Source: JACPRL01 sp035573715 (lineage in GTDB: Bacteria > Acidobacteriota > Terriglobia > Acidiferrales > 2-02-FULL-67-57). Taken from it: a DNA stretch of 64,000 nucleotides. This document shows, in pieces, positions 42,588 to 50,396 of this stretch. The notes beneath the pieces were generated by a model. That model did no database searches and was not told the origin of the DNA. It saw nothing but the letters and a program-made list of their open reading frames with translations. Every line of letters begins with the position of its first letter. The first letter of the stretch is position 1. Where the stretch lies: contig DATLZZ010000007.1 in NCBI GenBank assembly GCA_035573715.1, forward strand, positions 186,001-250,000, in the 5' to 3' direction. The position numbers and the translations under genes are program-made.

Positions 42588-42977
42588 TTACGGCTTCTTC
42601 TTCTCTTCCTTCTTGGTTTCCTTGGGTGTGATGCCCTTCTGTTCGCCGGTCATTTCAATCTTGGCGACCTTCAGGGTGTTGCCGTCCATCGTGCCGGTGA
42701 CCTTGACGTGATGGCCGGCGTGCTCGGCCGCTTTGTCCTGCGGGTCGAGCACGTAGACCTTGCCGTCCGACGGCGTAATAAGCGCATACTTGGCGCCCAT
42801 ATCCTTGACGCATTTGGTGGCGCAGTCGGCATGGCCTTCCTTGGCCCCCTTGGCGTTGCAGTGCGTATCGGTGACCCAGCCGCTGTACGATGTTTCCTTC
42901 GCCTTCTCGGGCGCCGCCAGAGCAAGTCCGGCTGCTACCAGCAAGACGACGAAGAAGATTCCCAAACGCTTGTGCAT
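42588..42977 (-). CDS. Small exported DUF5818-like protein
   Basis: A 129-residue protein from ATG 42977 with AGGAGGAAC upstream. The longer open frame to 43,979 is a chance extension. It has a signal peptide (LGIFFVVLLVAAGLALAA), then an OB-like beta domain SYSGWVTDTHCNAKGAKEGHADCATKCVKDMGAKYALITPSDGKVYVLDPQDKAAEHAGHHVKVTGTMDGNTLKVAKIEM with four conserved Cys/His-containing sites, and a Lys-rich tail. Such proteins are frequent in Acidobacteriota; function unknown. The cysteines and histidines could bind metal. Confidence 0.75.
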   Translation of the reverse strand: MHKRLGIFFVVLLVAAGLALAAPEKAKETSYSGWVTDTHCNAKGAKEGHADCATKCVKDMGAKYALITPSDGKVYVLDPQDKAAEHAGHHVKVTGTMDGNTLKVAKIEMTGEQKGITPKETKKEEKKKP

Positions 42978-43137
42978 AACCGTTGTTCCTCCTGAGGAGA
43001 TAATCCCGGGAAGCCTTGCCCCCGGACAAAGCCTTAGATGTCGAGACAATAAGCCGGGATGCACACAAGTGCACTTCCACGACTCTGCGGCCTTGGTACT
43101 AGCACTGGAGTGCGGGCCTTCGCCACCTGAGTGCGGG

Positions 43138-43166
43138 TTGACAACCGAGGCTAGGGGGCGTAGGAT
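43138..43166 (+). promoter_or_regulatory. Promoter of the metzincin-like protease gene
   Basis: TTGACA (43,138-43,143) and TAGGAT (43,161-43,166) are 17 bp apart. The -35 lies inside the 11-bp inverted repeat GGTTGACAACC (43,136-43,146). The same 11-mer forms the -35 of the S8 peptidase gene at 45,904. CTTGGTAC lies upstream at 43,092-43,099. Confidence 0.7.
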
Positions 43167-43226
43167 TTCGCGCGAGGTTAGGGGTCTTTGTTCCCTGCAA
43201 GCAGAGGGCGGAGGAGCAGGAAGGCA

Positions 43227-44039
43227 ATGATCAAACCTTTTCATCGGGCACTTCTCCTTGTTTGTCTGCTGGCGGCGCTCCCGGTGGTGATTCTGGCGAA
43301 TCACCCGTGGAACGGATATCACTGGGCGCGCACCAGCAATCCGTTCACGATCAAGCTCGGGGATAACGTGTCGTCCACCTGGGATTCTCATCTGGCAATC
43401 GCGTCGTCGGATTGGAGCGTGTCGGCGGTACTGGACACGACTATCGTCGCGGGCAACACCAAGCCCAAGAGCTGCCGGCCGACCAGCGGCCGGGTCGAGG
43501 TCTGCAACGCCACTTACGGCAACACCGGCTGGCTGGGTATCGCGCAGATCTGGGTGAGCGGTAAGCACATCACCCAGGGCATCACCAAAGTGAACGACAC
43601 CTATTTCAACAACCCGCCGTACAACACCTCGCCCTGGAGGCAACTGGTAATCTGCCAGGAGATCGGCCACACCTTCGGGCTTGACCACCAGGACGAGAAC
43701 TTCAACAACCCCAACCTGGGCACCTGTATGGATTACACCAGCGACCCCGACGGGCCGCCCAGCAACGAGCACCCGAACTCGCACGACTACGCCCAGCTTG
43801 CGGATATCTACGCGCACACCGACAGCACCACCACGGTCAGCAGCGCGGTGGCCACAGGCGCGATGCCGCCGGCGATGGGCCAGATTGATTTCGAGTCGCC
43901 GGGCCAGTGGGGCCGGTTGGTTCGCGGCTCGGTAGGCAAGGGCACCGCCGTGTACGAACTGGACTTCGGCGGCGGCCATAAGGTGATTACCTTTGTTATC
44001 TGGGCTGACGGCGAGGCCCGCGGGAACAGACCCGAATAA
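43227..44039 (+). CDS. Metzincin-like exported protein with altered zinc motif
   Basis: A 270-residue protein from ATG 43227 (GGAGGAGCAGGAAGG upstream), with a signal peptide (ALLLVCLLAALPVVILA). The centre, CQEIGHTFGLDHQDENFNNPNLGTCMDY (about 143-170), is a metzincin-type site with Met-turn (CMDY), but the first His of HExxHxxGLxH is Gln (Q144). Glu145, His148 and His154 remain. The protein may still bind zinc with another ligand or may have lost activity. It is flanked by its own promoter and a terminator, so it is monocistronic. Confidence 0.75.
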   Translation: MIKPFHRALLLVCLLAALPVVILANHPWNGYHWARTSNPFTIKLGDNVSSTWDSHLAIASSDWSVSAVLDTTIVAGNTKPKSCRPTSGRVEVCNATYGNTGWLGIAQIWVSGKHITQGITKVNDTYFNNPPYNTSPWRQLVICQEIGHTFGLDHQDENFNNPNLGTCMDYTSDPDGPPSNEHPNSHDYAQLADIYAHTDSTTTVSSAVATGAMPPAMGQIDFESPGQWGRLVRGSVGKGTAVYELDFGGGHKVITFVIWADGEARGNRPE

Positions 44040-44054
44040 CCGGTTTCGACCCTA

Positions 44055-44093
44055 GACGGCCGCTCGGCTTCGAGCCGGGCGGCCGTTTTCTTT
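44055..44093 (+). terminator. Intrinsic terminator after the metzincin-like gene
   Basis: An ACGGCCGC..GCGGCCGT stem with a small inner stem and CTTC loop, followed by TTTTCTTTT. Confidence 0.8.
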
Positions 44094-44133
44094 TGGTCGA
44101 CGCGTACCCCCACCCGGCGCAATTGCGTATTGA

Positions 44134-44139
44134 TACAAT
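44134..44139 (+). promoter_or_regulatory. Extended -10 promoter of the carboxypeptidase-regulatory protein gene
   Basis: TACAAT preceded by TGA (TGN extended -10) lies 31 bases before ATG 44171. No good -35 is present. Confidence 0.4.
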
Positions 44140-44170
44140 AGAGTCCCAGAGCATCGTTCGAGGTGGCACC

Positions 44171-45883
44171 ATGAAGCGACTTGCCCGGCTCCTTGCCGCA
44201 TTCCTCTTTGCTGCATCTCTTCAGGCCCAGCAGCCGCAGCCCCCGCCGCCGGAGAAGTGCGTGGTGGAAGGGCAAGTGGTGAAAGCCGGCACCGGCCAGC
44301 CGTTGAAGAAGGCGCGGGTGGTGCTGCGCAAGGAGGAGTCGCAGGAGACCCCGCAGACGGTCGGCACCGACGCCGACGGAAAGTTCCAGTTCAAGAACGT
44401 CGAGCCGGGCCGCTACCGGGTCTACGCAGTGCGCAACGGCTACGTGCGGCAGGAGTACGGCCAGCGCGGCCCCACGCGCCCGGGCACGGTGCTGACGCTG
44501 GCGCCCGGCCAGCAGCTGCGCGACATTGTTTTCAAGCTGCAGCCCGCGGCGGTCATCGCCGGGCGGGTCTATGACGAAGACGGCGAAGCCGTGATGGGGG
44601 CGCGGGTGCAGGCGCTCCAGTTCCGTTACTTCCAGGGACGCCGCCAGTTGTTTCCGGCGCGCACGGCGACCACCAACGACCGCGGCGAATACCGCCTCAT
44701 CGGCCTGGCGCCCGGGCGTTACTTTGTCAGTGTGACCTACACACCTACCAGCCTGCTGATGGCAGGGCTGGGCTTCGAGTTTCCCGGCGGGCAAGCGGCG
44801 GTGGATGAAGGCTACGCCCCGGTCTATTACCCCAACACCACCGACGCCTCGCGGGCCACGCCATTCGAGGTGAAGGCCGGCAATGAAATCGCCGGCATTG
44901 ACGTGCTGCTGCTGCCGACGCGCACCGCGCGCATTCGGGGGCGCATCTTCAACGCCGTTACCGGCAAACCCGGGCGCGAATCCATGCTGATGATCTGGCC
45001 GCGGGAGGAAGCCTCGCGCGGGTTCTTTACCATGAGCACCCAGAATCGGGTGGACGACCCGCAGGGGAATTTCGAACTCAAGGGCGTGGCGCCCGGCTCC
45101 TATACTTTGGTAGCCATCTGGTGGGACAGCGGGAAAAGCTATGCAGCCCGGTTGCCGCTCGATGTGGGCGGGAACGACATTGACGGCGTGCAGTTAACCA
45201 TTCAGCCTGGTGTGCAGGTTGCGGGGAGTATCCGCGTGGAGGGAGCGGAGCCAGCAGCGGCCGCAGCCGAATCCACTGAGGCCAGCTTCGAAAAGCAAAC
45301 GAAGCTGGACTGGACCGAAGTGTATGTCGGGTTGGCCACCGAGGACTGGTCTCCCTTCGGCGGCGGTTCAGCCCGGGCCAGGGAGGACGGCAGCTTTGTC
45401 ATCGAGAACGTGAGCGACGACAGCTATCGTGTCACTGTCTCACGGCTGCCGCCGGATTACTACCTCAAGTCGGCGCGAATGGAAGGCAACGACTTGCTGG
45501 AAGAAGGGTTGACCATTGCCGGACCGCCGCGCAGCACACTCGAGCTGGTCGTAAGTCCGAACGGGGCGCGGCTTGAAGGTGTGGTGCTCAGGGACAGTAA
45601 GCCGTTCAGCGGCGCGACCGTCACCTTGGTGCCCGACGAGAAGCACCGCAAGCGCCGCGAGCTGTTCAAAACCGCTTCCACTGACCAGTACGGCCGCTTT
45701 ACCCTGCGCGGGATTGCTCCGGGCGAGTACAAGCTCTACGCCTGGGAGGAAATCGAGCCAGGGGCGTACGAGGATTCCGAGTATCTTAAGCCCTACGAAA
45801 AGCGTGGCATGGATGTTCGCCTGGATGAGAGCAGCAAGACCACCGTGGAGCTGACGCTCATCCCCGCCGGCGAGCCCCGTTAG
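44171..45883 (+). CDS. Exported protein with repeated carboxypeptidase-regulatory-like domains
   Basis: A 570-residue protein from ATG 44171, with a signal peptide (LARLLAAFLFAASLQAQ). Four or five beta-sandwich domains of the carboxypeptidase-regulatory type follow, each with a G(x)V..G.P..GA.V.L opening and a turn such as TDADGKFQFKNVEPGRYRVYA, TNDRGEYRLIGLAPGRYFVSV, QGNFELKGVAPGSYTLVAI and TDQYGRFTLRGIAPGEYKLYAWEE. No enzyme domain is attached. These domains often bind proteins or glycans at the surface; the ligand is unknown. The protein is followed by the S8 peptidase gene, which has its own promoter. Confidence 0.8.
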   Translation: MKRLARLLAAFLFAASLQAQQPQPPPPEKCVVEGQVVKAGTGQPLKKARVVLRKEESQETPQTVGTDADGKFQFKNVEPGRYRVYAVRNGYVRQEYGQRGPTRPGTVLTLAPGQQLRDIVFKLQPAAVIAGRVYDEDGEAVMGARVQALQFRYFQGRRQLFPARTATTNDRGEYRLIGLAPGRYFVSVTYTPTSLLMAGLGFEFPGGQAAVDEGYAPVYYPNTTDASRATPFEVKAGNEIAGIDVLLLPTRTARIRGRIFNAVTGKPGRESMLMIWPREEASRGFFTMSTQNRVDDPQGNFELKGVAPGSYTLVAIWWDSGKSYAARLPLDVGGNDIDGVQLTIQPGVQVAGSIRVEGAEPAAAAAESTEASFEKQTKLDWTEVYVGLATEDWSPFGGGSARAREDGSFVIENVSDDSYRVTVSRLPPDYYLKSARMEGNDLLEEGLTIAGPPRSTLELVVSPNGARLEGVVLRDSKPFSGATVTLVPDEKHRKRRELFKTASTDQYGRFTLRGIAPGEYKLYAWEEIEPGAYEDSEYLKPYEKRGMDVRLDESSKTTVELTLIPAGEPR

Positions 45884-45905
45884 TACTCTTAGTACCAAGG
45901 TACGG

Positions 45906-45934
45906 TTGACAACCGCCCCGCGGAGGCGGACAAT
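45906..45934 (+). promoter_or_regulatory. Promoter of the S8 peptidase gene
   Basis: TTGACA (45,906-45,911) and GACAAT (45,929-45,934) are 17 bp apart. The -35 lies in GGTTGACAACC (45,904-45,914), identical to the element before the metzincin-like gene; GTACCAAG at 45,892-45,899 mirrors CTTGGTAC there. Confidence 0.7.
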
Positions 45935-45976
45935 CGCGAAATCTGTGGGGGGCGTTCTTCGGTCGAAGGGGCAACC

Positions 45977-48319
45977 ATGAAAAGGCTTATTGCATTCTCG
46001 GCGGTGTTGGTAGTGTTTTCCTTTGGCCTGCCGGCGATGGCGGGCAAGCCCGGCGAAATCGCGCCGGGGCGCTACTTCGTGCGGTTCCGCAGCGACGTGG
46101 GGCAACCGGTAGCCGTGGCAAAACAGTTGAGCCAGCGGCACGGGTTCCGCGTCGGGCACGTCTATCGGCACGCGGTGCGGGGTATGGCGATTGAGGTGCC
46201 GCCGCAGGCCGAGGCGGGCATTCTCAACGCGCTTGCGCGCGACCCGCGCGTCGAAAGCGTCGGGCATGATCGCTACATCGGGCTCTTCGTCCAGGCGGTT
46301 CCCAAGGGCGTGAACCGCATCAACGCCGAGCCGGGCGTGGCCGCCAACAACGGCAACAGCATCCGCGTGGCGGTATTTGATACCGGGCTTGATTTTGAGC
46401 ATCCCGACCTGGCGGCCAACATTGATTTCGATAACAGCGCCGATTGCGTCTTCTGGGGCACCTTGCTCGGGGACTGCCTGGTACCGGCCGGGCAGGACGA
46501 CCACTGGCACGGGACGTTTGTCGGGGGGGTCATTGCGGCGCTGAACGACGGCACCGACGTCGTCGGCGTGGCGCCGGTGGCGCGGCTCCTCGCCATCAAG
46601 GTGCTCGACTCCGGCGGCAGCGGGCTGTTCACCGACATCATCGCCGGTGTGGACTACGTCACCCGCCTGAACGCCAACCCGAGCACGTTCGTGCATGTGG
46701 CCAATATGAGTCTGGGGGCGCGCTGCGCGGCTTGCACCGATAACTCCACCGACCCGACCATCCGCGCCTTTCACGATTCCGTGCGAGCACTGGTGGACTC
46801 CGGCACGACGCTGGTGGTGGCGGCGGGCAACGACGGCGCCAACGCGTTTGACACCGTGCCGGCCTCCTTCGATGAAGTCGTAACCGTCTCCGCCCTGGCC
46901 GACAGCGACGGCCAGCCCGGCGGCTTCGGGCCGTCGCAACAGCTTTCCGGCGGCCCGCCGATGCCGGATGATACCTTCGCGTGGTTCTCCAACTTCGGAC
47001 AAGACATTGACGTCATCGGTCCGGGCGTGCTCGAGTTGTCGCTCAACCTGGGCGGCGGCACCCGCGTCTCGAGCGGCACGAGCTTCTCTTCCCCGCACGC
47101 CGCCGGCGTTGCGGCCGTTTTCTACCGCCACTGGATGAACACCCACGGCGGCTCGCGGCCGACACCGGGAGCGGTGCGCCAGGCGCTGATCGAAACCGGC
47201 GAGTGCCACGAAGGCGCCGGTGGAGTCTTCCATGGCACGGTCGGGTGTCTTGAGGGCTGGCCGGGCGATCCGGACGGCCTGAACGAACCGCTGGTGCGCG
47301 CCGACAACGTCGACAGCTTCGGTACACCACCGGTGGTGAACGACGTGGCGGTCACCTCGGTCAGTGTTCCCTCGCCGGTGTTCGTGAACACGGCGCAGAC
47401 GGTGGGCGTGGGCGTGGCCAACCAGGGCACGCAATCCGAGACCTTCACGGTGAGCTTGAGCGACAGCCTCGCGGCCACCATCAGCAGCGCGCAGAGCGTA
47501 ACGCTCGGCGCGGGCGCTTCCGCGACGCTGAGTTTTTCCTGGACGCCGACAGTAACCGGCGACCACCAGCTGACCGCCACCGCCAGCCCAGTCACGGGCG
47601 AGAGCGACACGGCGGACAACACCAAGTCGGCTACTTCGACGGTTCAGGAGCCGATCCACGATGTGGCCGTGACCGGCGTTTCGGCGCCGGCGTCGGCGAC
47701 CCAGGGCTCGAGCGCCACGGTCAACGTCAATGTGGCCAACCAGGGCACCTTTGCGGAAGTGTTCAACCTCAGCCTGAGCGACAACCTGGCGGCGACTATC
47801 GGCGGCAGCCCGCAGAGCGTTACCCTGGCCGCCGGCGCTTCCACCACGGTGAGTTTTTCCTGGACGCCGACCGTCGCGGGCACGCATACGCTGACGGCGA
47901 CCGCCGACATGGTTCCGGGTGAAACCGACCTGGGGGACAACTCCGGCTCGGCATCGTCGAATGTGACCGCGCCGCCGACCAACACGATTCACGTGGGCGA
48001 TCTCGACGGCACGCGGGTCTCGGTGAAGAGCTCTTGGCGAGCGACGGTAACCATCACGGTGCACAACGCCAGCCACGCCGCGGTGAGCGGCGCGGCGCTG
48101 AGCGGGAGCTGGAGCGGCGGCTTCAGCGGCTCGGTCTCCTGCACCACCAACGGCAGCGGGCAGTGCACCTTCACCACCGGCAACATTCCCAAGAAGAGCG
48201 GCAGCGTCACCTTCACCGTGACCGGCGTGAGTCTGTCCGGTTTCACCTATCAGTTGTCGGACAACCACGACCCGGACGGCGACAGCACCGGCACCGCCAT
48301 TACCGTGCTGAAGCCGTAA
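45977..48319 (+). CDS. Secreted subtilisin-like (S8) serine peptidase with CARDB repeats
   Basis: A 780-residue protein with a signal peptide (RLIAFSAVLVVFSFGLPAMA), an I9-like propeptide (about 30-105; GRYFVRFRSDVGQPVAVAKQLSQRHGF) and an S8 catalytic domain. The triad is D135 (VAVFDTGLDFEHPDL), H178 (WHGTFVGG) and S369 (GTSFSSPHAAG), with the oxyanion Asn in VVAAGNDG. Two CARDB-type beta domains follow (about 455-555 and 558-655; NDVAVTSVSVPSPVFVN and HDVAVTGVSAPASATQ), then a final beta domain with GSVSCTTNGSGQCTFTTGNIP. It acts outside the cell. A terminator at 48,347 closes the unit. Confidence 0.92.
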   Translation: MKRLIAFSAVLVVFSFGLPAMAGKPGEIAPGRYFVRFRSDVGQPVAVAKQLSQRHGFRVGHVYRHAVRGMAIEVPPQAEAGILNALARDPRVESVGHDRYIGLFVQAVPKGVNRINAEPGVAANNGNSIRVAVFDTGLDFEHPDLAANIDFDNSADCVFWGTLLGDCLVPAGQDDHWHGTFVGGVIAALNDGTDVVGVAPVARLLAIKVLDSGGSGLFTDIIAGVDYVTRLNANPSTFVHVANMSLGARCAACTDNSTDPTIRAFHDSVRALVDSGTTLVVAAGNDGANAFDTVPASFDEVVTVSALADSDGQPGGFGPSQQLSGGPPMPDDTFAWFSNFGQDIDVIGPGVLELSLNLGGGTRVSSGTSFSSPHAAGVAAVFYRHWMNTHGGSRPTPGAVRQALIETGECHEGAGGVFHGTVGCLEGWPGDPDGLNEPLVRADNVDSFGTPPVVNDVAVTSVSVPSPVFVNTAQTVGVGVANQGTQSETFTVSLSDSLAATISSAQSVTLGAGASATLSFSWTPTVTGDHQLTATASPVTGESDTADNTKSATSTVQEPIHDVAVTGVSAPASATQGSSATVNVNVANQGTFAEVFNLSLSDNLAATIGGSPQSVTLAAGASTTVSFSWTPTVAGTHTLTATADMVPGETDLGDNSGSASSNVTAPPTNTIHVGDLDGTRVSVKSSWRATVTITVHNASHAAVSGAALSGSWSGGFSGSVSCTTNGSGQCTFTTGNIPKKSGSVTFTVTGVSLSGFTYQLSDNHDPDGDSTGTAITVLKP

Positions 48320-48346
48320 CAACCGAAAGCGCGAAGAGTAGAATAG

Positions 48347-48381
48347 GAGCGGCCCCCAGAAACGGGGCCGCTCCTTTTGTT
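48347..48381 (+). terminator. Intrinsic terminator after the S8 peptidase gene
   Basis: GGAGCGGCCCC and GGGGCCGCTCC form an 11-bp stem with a short loop, followed by TTTTGTTTTT. Confidence 0.85.
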
Positions 48382-48397
48382 TTTGGGCGAGGTGAGG

Positions 48398-49060
48398 ATG
48401 GAAGCAGCGCTGCTGTTGCGGCTGACGGATGAGGCGAAGGTGTGGGTGTGGCTGTTTTTTGTCGGCGTGGCGGTGGCGGTGGTTCTGCTCAACCTCTACG
48501 CGGGCAAGCGGCGGCGGCAGGGGCTGGAGCGGGCGGGGTTGGAGATGGGGTTTGTGTTCGACGCCGAGGCGGCCACGGTGGCGGGCCAGGCGTTTCTTTC
48601 GCTGCCGCTGCTGTCGCGCCACTCGAAGCTTTCGAACGTGCTGCGGGGCGCGGTGGGCAGCGGCGAAGCGGTGCTGCTCGACGTCCGCGTCGGCAGCGGC
48701 AAGCAGGCCCGCACCCAGACGGTGGCCTGCTTCCGGCTGGCGGGCCAGCGCCTGCCGCGGTTCGAGCTCAGCCCGGAGAGTTTTATCGTCCGGATCGCCA
48801 CCAAGCTGGGGATGAAGGACATTGATTTCGAGGCCAGCCCGGAGTTTTCGCGCAGCTACCTGCTGCGCGGGGCCGACGAGGCGGCGGTGCGGGCGGTGTT
48901 TCATCCTGGGCTGCTGATGTTCTTCGAGCAGCACACCGGCTGGTGCGTGGAGGGCGAGGGCGAATGGCTGGCGGTGTACCACGACATGCAGACGGTGCCG
49001 CCGGCGAAGCTGCGGACGTTTCTCGAGGAGACGTCGCAGGTCGCGACAGGGTTTCTCTAG
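48398..49060 (+). CDS. Hypothetical membrane-anchored protein (DUF3137-like)
   Basis: A 220-residue protein from ATG 48398 with GAGGTG upstream. One membrane segment near the N-terminus (VWVWLFFVGVAVAVVLLNLYAG) is followed by a soluble domain (ERAGLEMGFVFDAEAATVAG..TQTVACFRLAGQRLPRFELSPESFIVRIATKLGMKDIDFEASPEFSRSYLLRGADEAAVRAVF) of the kind found in bacterial proteins of unknown function with a DUF3137-like fold. No catalytic motif is seen. Confidence 0.65.
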   Translation: MEAALLLRLTDEAKVWVWLFFVGVAVAVVLLNLYAGKRRRQGLERAGLEMGFVFDAEAATVAGQAFLSLPLLSRHSKLSNVLRGAVGSGEAVLLDVRVGSGKQARTQTVACFRLAGQRLPRFELSPESFIVRIATKLGMKDIDFEASPEFSRSYLLRGADEAAVRAVFHPGLLMFFEQHTGWCVEGEGEWLAVYHDMQTVPPAKLRTFLEETSQVATGFL

Positions 49061-49084
49061 GGGGGAGCAGTGGGTGGCAGTCGA

Positions 49085-50047
49085 CTAGACGAAAGAATTT
49101 TCGTCCATCTCGGTGCCTGTCAGTTCCTTCCAGAAATCTGAATACGCTTGTCGGCGCTGAAAGCCCTTGACTTTGTCATTTGCTAAGCCTCGCCCAGAAC
49201 AATACTTGAGTACGAGTGGTTTGGCAGCCAGGAATCTCTGTTTGAAATCCTCGAGATTACGCGGCAGCACGTTCTGAATGTAACGGGTCAGGTTCAAGTC
49301 AGGGCCAAGCGAGGTGCGGATATCCTTGAAACCAAGTCCGTCCACGCGCTTGATACTTTCTAGTTCGGCAGTTAGCTGTGGGTGAAAGTATTGAAAGTGG
49401 GTTTGGTACCCGAGAATGCCGACTTTCTTGAACAGTAAGTAAGTAACGTAAGGTAGCTTTCGCGCGACAAGAACGGGGAGGGCATCGATACTGTGGCATT
49501 TTGATAGGAGATTCCAAATTTCAACGCTCTCTGGATAAAGCCACTCCCTGAGATTCTTGGCCTCTGCGCCGACTAGTTGGCCGCGAACCGTGAATACGGA
49601 GTCCAAGGGTCTGCCCTGCGGGATGTTGCAGCCAGGAAAGCGGGAAACGAAAGTGGCGACTCCGGACCTATTAATAGCGTCATCGAGTACTTGTTCGAGG
49701 ACAAAGCCGCAGAGTTGGTTTTCGGTTGCGAAGGCAATGTATTTTCGGTAGAGCGCAAGTCTGTTGAGGAACAGAGCGCGATGGGGTTCGCGATTGATGT
49801 CGATGCGAGCGTCAAAGAAGAACTCGGCGTCGCGGACTTGATGTTTGACGCGATCAATGCGGCCTTCGTTGCGAAGTTGTTTAAGGGCGTCTGAGACGGA
49901 AAGAGGGTTTGGCCTCTTGTCACCGGGGCCCGCTTCGCAAACCTTGGCTTCAATCATCCGGATGGGGCAGATGGAGTGGGTGGCGAGGGTATTGAGGCAG
50001 CGCCACTTCGCGAGGCGGATCCATTCGTCTCGGGTGCGGGAGGGCAC
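49085..50047 (-). CDS. Hypothetical protein, possible PD-(D/E)xK nuclease fold
   Basis: A 320-residue protein with lower GC than its surroundings. The centre reads GRPLDSVFTVRGQLVGAEAKNLREWLYPES: an Asp, then about 12 residues later E-x-K, in a beta-strand context as in PD-(D/E)xK nucleases, with upstream DDAINRSGVATFVSRF as a possible helix. An N-terminal winged-helix-like part (LSVSDALKQLRNEGRIDRVKH) could bind DNA. No family is recognised with confidence, and no methyltransferase is adjacent. It lies head-to-head with the rRNA leader promoter. Low GC and isolation suggest acquisition by transfer. Confidence 0.6.
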   Translation of the reverse strand: MPSRTRDEWIRLAKWRCLNTLATHSICPIRMIEAKVCEAGPGDKRPNPLSVSDALKQLRNEGRIDRVKHQVRDAEFFFDARIDINREPHRALFLNRLALYRKYIAFATENQLCGFVLEQVLDDAINRSGVATFVSRFPGCNIPQGRPLDSVFTVRGQLVGAEAKNLREWLYPESVEIWNLLSKCHSIDALPVLVARKLPYVTYLLFKKVGILGYQTHFQYFHPQLTAELESIKRVDGLGFKDIRTSLGPDLNLTRYIQNVLPRNLEDFKQRFLAAKPLVLKYCSGRGLANDKVKGFQRRQAYSDFWKELTGTEMDENSFV

Positions 50048-50087
50048 GGGGGTTTATTACTTATTAAGATATATAAGTACAAGGGGC

Positions 50088-50116
50088 TTGCCAAAAAGTG
50101 GGGTGAGGGGTAGTAT
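50088..50116 (+). promoter_or_regulatory. Strong promoter upstream of the 23S rRNA leader
   Basis: TTGCCA (50,088-50,093) and TAGTAT (50,111-50,116) are 17 bp apart, with an A/T-rich stretch (50,052-50,080) just upstream that could be an UP element. Start of transcription would be near 50,123. Confidence 0.7.
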
Positions 50117-50122
50117 AGTCAA

Positions 50123-50272
50123 TTGCCTGGAGGGTGTTTGCCCGCCAGGTAAGGAGGAACGGCGATTCGGCTTCTGACCCGGCCGGATACATCCTAAGCG
50201 AGATGCGCTGAAGCGCGCCCCGATTGCATCGGGGCAGGGCAAGAATGCCCGGCGCGCGGCGCCGGGTTTTTT
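50123..50272 (+). ncRNA. Putative short terminated transcript before the 23S rRNA gene
   Basis: About 150 bases between the promoter at 50,088 and an intrinsic terminator. It can form a 5' hairpin (CCTGG..CCAGG with inner GGG/CCC, about 50,127-50,151), a CCCCGAT..ATCGGGG hairpin (about 50,218-50,234) and the terminator CCCGGCGC-GCG-GCGCCGGG (50,248-50,266) plus TTTTTT. A start codon with a good ribosome site is absent. It does not match the signal-recognition-particle or tmRNA signatures that I know. It may be a small RNA or an rRNA leader with an attenuator. Confidence 0.45.
50248..50272 (+). terminator. Intrinsic terminator in the 23S leader region
   Basis: An 8-bp perfect GC stem (CCCGGCGC/GCGCCGGG, loop GCG) followed by six T. 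Confidence 0.8.
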
Positions 50273-50385
50273 GTTGCTCGGTGGGTCAGGACGTTGAGTG
50301 GTGAGCATTCGAAAGAGAGTGCTCAGCAGCCAGCGTCGAGGATGCTGGAAAGCTCGCCTACGCTCTTCGAGCTTCGGCGGGTGAA

Positions 50386-50396
50386 GCTCTTTGAAA
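50386..50396 (+). promoter_or_regulatory. boxA-like antitermination site of the rRNA leader
   Basis: GCTCTTTGAAA, followed by ATTGAA, matches the boxA element found before rRNA genes. It is followed by three strong hairpins at about 50,413-50,460, 50,475-50,510 and 50,528-50,562. The region 50,273-50,631 therefore looks like a structured rRNA leader and not like coding DNA. Confidence 0.65.

Noticed and set aside
45440..48982. 1180-residue minus-strand open frame opposite the S8 peptidase and its neighbours
   Set aside because: It spans three genes and two promoters/terminators of the opposite strand and is Arg/His-rich without any domain.
50123..50272. Signal recognition particle RNA or tmRNA
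   Set aside because: The conserved SRP loop sequence and the tmRNA alanine-acceptor ends are not present.
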